Source: Ridgeia piscesae (taxonomy: Eukaryota > Annelida > Polychaeta > Sabellida > Siboglinidae). From it: a DNA stretch of 64,000 nt. Positions within the stretch are counted from its first letter, which is position 1. Every line of letters starts with the position of its first letter. The position numbers and the translations under genes are program-made. The stretch covers positions 535,001-599,000 of the forward strand of contig JAODUO010000033.1 of NCBI GenBank assembly GCA_025642075.2, in the 5' to 3' direction. Of this stretch, positions 59,648 to 64,000 are shown in pieces. A model generated the notes under the pieces. That model ran no database searches. It was given only the letters and a program-made list of their open reading frames with translations, and had not been told where the DNA came from.

Positions 59648-59993
59648 TAAAACATATGAATTAGAACTCTTGGATCGGTGATCATTGTTAGGCCACCAGG
59701 GGGCACTGCAGTTTACGTCAATCTATCCAATGTGCCGCAACGCTCCGCCACTTGGCACACTCAAATTAAATGTCATGAGTGTTTTATATAGTGACACGTT
59801 TAGAAAGAACTATGCAACATAAAAATACAGTTTGCTGTTGTGTGAACTAAAAATAAAACAAGTTAGTCAGTTTTTGTGAATGATCTTTCTTTGTACGTCG
59901 TAAATCAGAACGTCAGCGACTTGTTGTCATGTCGGAAAAAATGCAACATGCAAAGTAAACGTGTGTGTTTTATGGTCTGTTTTTTTATCAAGG
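59648..59993 (+). repeat. Dispersed repeat, copy A
   Basis: Shares an ordered set of blocks with copy B (61,072-61,383): TAAAACATAT at the start, GTGATCATTGTT, the CCAC(C/T)AGGGGGCA(C/G)TGCAG motif, CCACTTGGCA, GTGA(C/G)ACG, and TTTTTTTATCAAGG at the end. Copies are heavily diverged. No inverted ends, tRNA boxes or frame identify its class. Confidence 0.65.
59691..59711 (+). promoter_or_regulatory. CTCF-like motif in repeat copy A
   Basis: GGCCACCAGGGGGCACTG is an almost exact match to the bilaterian CTCF core (CCASNAGGKGGC with flanks). Confidence 0.5.
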
Positions 59994-61071
59994 TAAACAG
60001 ATCGGTTACAGAAGAAACCAGAAATATTTCACACCAGTTTGTTTTCAACGATGTTAACTACTGTTGATCGATGATTTTTAAGGGTCTGCAGTTCACAGAA
60101 CATGAGCAGTTCTTTGCTTTGCTTTGACTTTTTTGTAACATTCCCGTTGCTCTTTTTATTTGATTGAGTGTCTGCATGTTATTTTTGTTGGGGTCTTTCT
60201 CTGGGCCGACAGCTGGATTCGTTTTATCGAGTGTTACGCTGTAATTTGTCTTGGGTGAGTTTTTGCAGCATGTTGCTGTGGTTGTGGTTGTGGTTGTGGT
60301 CATAATCAGACGGTGTGAACAGAAGTGCACTGTTGTGCAGTCAACAATAAAACAAATGCATCCATAAAAGTTAAACACACGTAGCCTGTCTGATGCTGTT
60401 TGATATTAATTAATATAATATTCATAAGACTTCTTGTCAGACCTGTCCCATCTGTTGTGGTTGTTGGTGTGACTGGTCATTGTCTGTGTCCATGCTGCCT
60501 CACTGTCGTCTCATCACCCATCATTTCCTTGTATCTTCCATCTGTTTCTTACCAGTGTCTGCACGTGGTACTTTCTCACCGTGGGCCCCCCCCCTCTTCC
60601 CATCTCATCACATTTCAGTTGCTTCTCTGTTCACTTTTTGGATGTTTGTCACTCTCTTTGTTCCTGTGATGTACTCGTGTCAAATCTTTATTAAATTGAA
60701 GATTAAGCATGGTGATGTTTGTTTATTTTCTATCGGTGGCTACAGAATTGTGAGGAAAATAGTTGATGTCAGATATGGCAATGATTTCCGTTCACATTTT
60801 CAAGAAGTCAGAGCAAAATGCACATGATAAATTACATGACATGTATTGCATGTATTGTATTCGGATGAGAGAGAAACGTAACTTCTATACCACTTGTATC
60901 ACATCGCATTGCAAATCAGAACTGATGGATGCCTTGGCAGATAATAGATGTAATTTCCCATGTAAAATCATACCCTTTGAGTATATCTTCTCAACTGCAA
61001 AAAGACAGACTTCCTCGCGAAACACCGTTAAAAAATGTGATCTATTTTGTATAGCATGAAACTGTCTTAGT
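59994..61071. other. Unannotated sequence between repeat copies
   Basis: A short (TGTGGT)n lies at 60,277-60,300. Frames up to 115 codons are unrecognised. Confidence 0.45.
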
Positions 61072-61383
61072 GTAAAACATATATTTCAATTCCTAGCTCA
61101 GTGATCATTGTTGGACCACTAGGGGGCAGTGCAGTCTACATAATAACTCTCGAACATTCCGCACAGCACCACCACTTGGCAAGCTCGAATCAAAGCGAAT
61201 TAAAAACAGTGAGACGCAAGAACAGTCAATGCAAAGAGATGTTTTGTTGTTAAAAAAGCAAAACTAAGAGTATTTGCAAATGTCTTACTTAAGAATGCAG
61301 GATAGCCATGAATCTTGCTTGTGTTGGAAAACACTGCCACAAAGTCAACCATTTTGTAGGTTACTGTGTTTTTTTATCAAGGA
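61072..61383 (+). repeat. Dispersed repeat, copy B
   Basis: Partner of copy A, same orientation, offset 1,424 bp. Confidence 0.65.
61112..61134 (+). promoter_or_regulatory. CTCF-like motif in repeat copy B
   Basis: TGGACCACTAGGGGGCAGTG matches the CTCF core perfectly and has the same orientation as the copy A site. Confidence 0.5.
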
Positions 61384-61857
61384 TTTTTTTTAACAATACA
61401 TGACAATGCAATAACTTCATTGTCTGTTGTGTTATAGAAATTGTTCTTTAGACTTACAAAACATGTAAACTATTTTAATTGAGTAATTGCATGTTATTTA
61501 TAAATATGAGTAACAGTTCTGTCGGGGTAAATAAATGGGGTTATCAAGTGCTACTCCACTGTTTGTAGTCCTCAGATCACAATAGGTCCGTATTGTGAGC
61601 TGAGGACAAAATGCTCTCAAGTAACACTTTAAATCGTGTCATTACTGGTATTATCAGTGATACAACCATTAGCATTCACACAGCAGCAGGTCTACGGGAG
61701 ATTCTTTAAAAAAACAAGTCATGCTGGGAGTGATACGGTGCATTTGTAAATCGTTCAAAACTCTCGAGGAAAAGAAAAGCTACATTCTGCTTGAACTTCC
61801 TACTACGCTAAGACGGACTTTGTGTACTGGAACAGAATAGAAACCACTAAAACAACA
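61384..61857. other. Unannotated sequence
   Basis: Contains a local inverted repeat, CCTCAGATCACAATA/TATTGTGAGCTGAGG, near 61,571-61,605. No gene. Confidence 0.4.
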
Positions 61858-61861
61858 TTAA

Positions 61862-62935
61862 CTCTACTGCGCAGACTGTCCAAAACCGCCCAGTAAATTC
61901 ACAGTTCATGGGCCTTTCGTTTACCGCGATCACATCCTTCTTTTACAATAACCAGCCAGCTCAATCTGTTGATCTAAGCTCTATGTAGGTCACTGAAATG
62001 TGCTATCGCCATGTTGTGAGAAAAAAATTCGTTTGCGAATTAAATGAGTTTATTTGGAAGGATGTTGAAGTGCGTTAGTCACGGTAACTTCCAACATCGT
62101 GCAGCATTTGGCGGATATTACTGAGATCATTTCTCGACGATTTCGAGTCGGATATCGATGTTTGCAACGTGAATAATGTCGACAGTGATCACGGAGACCC
62201 TGTTATCGTCCATCTACGTCCATGTGCGACTTTTCATTGTTGAGATATGAAGAAGATGACCCGTCGGCGGCATGTTCATTTCGCCAATATGCAGCCATTT
62301 TGTTGATCGGATCATCATCTGTACTTCGTTTGGTTTATTTATTTTAGGGTAGTTTATTAATATGCACTATGGTCACATTGCTTCTGATAAGGGAGCATCT
62401 ATTTGTGAAAGGAGTCCGCTATCCTTCGTTATTCGAGTGTTGATTTTACATACGAAAAGAACATTCCATTCGGCAATATGATCGGTAAACGATAGCCATT
62501 TTGTAAATTATGGCATGATTTTTGTCTTCCGTTGCATTGGCATTTTTACATTAGCAATTATAATTTGAAAACTAACCGTCAAAATTTGATAAATGTTTTA
62601 CTAGGATAAAACTAACATACATGGCTACATTAGTTCCACAGGATCACTGTTGTGTGTTGTAACAATTTTTTTATGTAGCATGATGAAGTTGCTTATTTAT
62701 TTTGTCATCATAATTGTTAAAGTTTGCTTCAAAATCTGAAATGTAATTGATTGCAACACATTAATTTTAATAACACATTTTATTCACACAATCATTCCAT
62801 GTACAGTGCAATTAATTTCATATATTTTCATGCATCGGTTGTCGAGTTATTCAAATTTTTATGCAAGCAACATGCAGCGTAATTCACAGATGGCTGCCAT
62901 CTTAAAATTGTCTGCCCACAGCAGGGTGTAAAGAG
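61862..62935 (+). mobile_element. Possible piggyBac-like remnant between TTAA sites
   Basis: TTAA at 61,858 and 62,936 both border a CTCT end (TTAACTCT; the right end read in reverse), and GCAGAC lies inside each end at different spacing. Near 62,125-62,235 a plus frame reads SFLDDFESDIDVCNVNNVDS then DHGDP, an acidic stretch of the kind found at the N-terminus of piggyBac-type transposases. The end similarity is short and the frame stops, so this is tentative. Confidence 0.25.
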
Positions 62936-62939
62936 TTAA

Positions 62940-63199
62940 CAGTAAAAGAAAAAAGTTTCTCTCTTACATTACAGTAATGCAGATAAAAATAACATTGAAG
63001 ATGGCACAGCTGTTTAATGGAACGCACTTGCAAATGTAATCACAAATAAAATAACTATTAAAAAACAAAAAAACAGCAAGTCGTGGCCAGTAATACTAGA
63101 TCAACCGAACTGTTGTCACCTGGCAGGAATAAAATGTCAAGCAAGTTTAAAATAGTAACGATAAAAGGCAGAATTGCCCATCAAGCAAACTTAAAAAGA
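62940..63199. other. Unannotated sequence
   Basis: Nothing recognised. Confidence 0.5.
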
Positions 63200-63345
63200 T
63201 GGGTGATGTAGCTTGTTGTTGTCATCTAAAAATAAAATCATTTTGATAATTGTTCACTTTATTTGCAGTCTACAGAATGTATGTGACTTTTTTACATTGA
63301 CAAAAATCTGCACGCAAAGTAAATGTGTGTTTTACTGTCAGTTGT
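63200..63345 (+). repeat. Dispersed repeat, partial copy C
   Basis: CTAAAAATAAAAT near 63,227 and ACGCAAAGTAAATGTGTGTT near 63,313 match the 3' half of copy A (ACTAAAAATAAAAC and ATGCAAAGTAAACGTGTGTG). The 5' half with the CTCF-like motif is missing. Confidence 0.4.
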
Positions 63346-64000
63346 TTTGTTGTTGCATTGATACACTGCAATATACGTTATGCGTTACGCTTTATGTGGT
63401 TTGGGAAAAATACACATTAAACGACACTGATAGTCTTGTTGTCATGGATTGGTAGCATTTGTACATTTGCGTTGTTCATTCATAGAAACAAGGCAACATA
63501 CTACAGTCACCTTTATTGTACTTGAAGCAGACTAGATGTATCCATTCTAAGAAACATTAAAACAACATAAATGTACATAGCAATTAAATCAATCAAACAC
63601 AGCAGAACACATAAAACAACAGTAAAAACAACATTTTAAAATAAAAAATACTTTAATAGTATACTGTTGACAAGCATTAAGACACCACTAACACTAAAAA
63701 CAACATAATTGGATACATTAAAATGGCATAAAACAACAGAACTGTTCTGTTACAGCTGCTGTAACCTCTCATGGCCAGGTTAATGGAAATAAATACCTGC
63801 TATTGAATTTCTATTAAATTGAGGAATTGTTTGTGGCCAAATCCTGTGCATAAATAAGTTGCATAAATGCAAATGAATAAACAAATTCTGGTCTGATTTA
63901 AATAAACTTCAATACATCTGTAGTACTAATTTCATTATAAAAAATTGTTATTAATAATTTTCAGATACTACGGATACTTACGGTTATGAAATATTAATAA
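63346..64000. other. AT-rich unannotated sequence
   Basis: AACA-rich words around 63,560-63,740; no gene recognised. Confidence 0.45.

Overview
This is a gene-poor stretch of animal nuclear DNA. The signs are: no long open reading frame, consensus spliceosomal signals, a tRNA-derived SINE, several cut-and-paste DNA transposon relics, and many (TA)n, (GT)n and longer tandem arrays in an AT-rich background. The repeat mix suggests a marine invertebrate, perhaps a mollusc or other lophotrochozoan; that is a guess and no protein proves it. There is no bacterial operon, CRISPR array or intact transposase.

Layout. 1-3.4 kb: simple repeats, an eroded array and two small palindromic elements. 4,061-6,833: a dead DNA transposon with about 155-bp inverted ends, a 7-bp target duplication (ATCAAGT) and a decayed coding region of a family I cannot name. 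8.0-12.1 kb: a 34-bp minisatellite split by a 1,068-bp hAT-like element with a perfect 8-bp target duplication. 13.1-13.3 kb: a GC-rich minus-strand frame that looks like a real coding exon. 14.5-17.6 kb: microsatellites and cryptically simple purine-rich DNA. 19.04-19.95 kb: a CpG-dense block with NF-Y, E-box and NRF1 motifs followed by a GTAAGT splice donor, the best promoter and first-exon candidate. 20-34 kb: probably a long intron. It holds a cluster of TGACCA/TGGTCA words, a 40-bp array carrying POU octamers, a ratchet-type splice site at 27,947/27,948, a Tc1/mariner-like MITE and a candidate exon at 33,834-33,948. 34-50 kb: mostly unique AT-rich DNA with a 24-bp array, the SINE, a second MITE copy, two candidate small exons and a 1-kb 20-bp minisatellite. 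50-64 kb: more minisatellites, one made of palindromic units, and a dispersed repeat family in which two copies carry consensus-like CTCF motifs.

How the parts may fit (inference): a plus-strand gene may start near 19.2 kb and splice through the ratchet point to 33.8 kb and perhaps to small exons at 47.1 and 50.5 kb. A separate minus-strand gene may end near 12.8-13.1 kb. The repeats are explained by slippage and transposition. The least explained items are the unnamed transposon, the CTCF-bearing repeat, the ratchet site and the TGACCA cluster.
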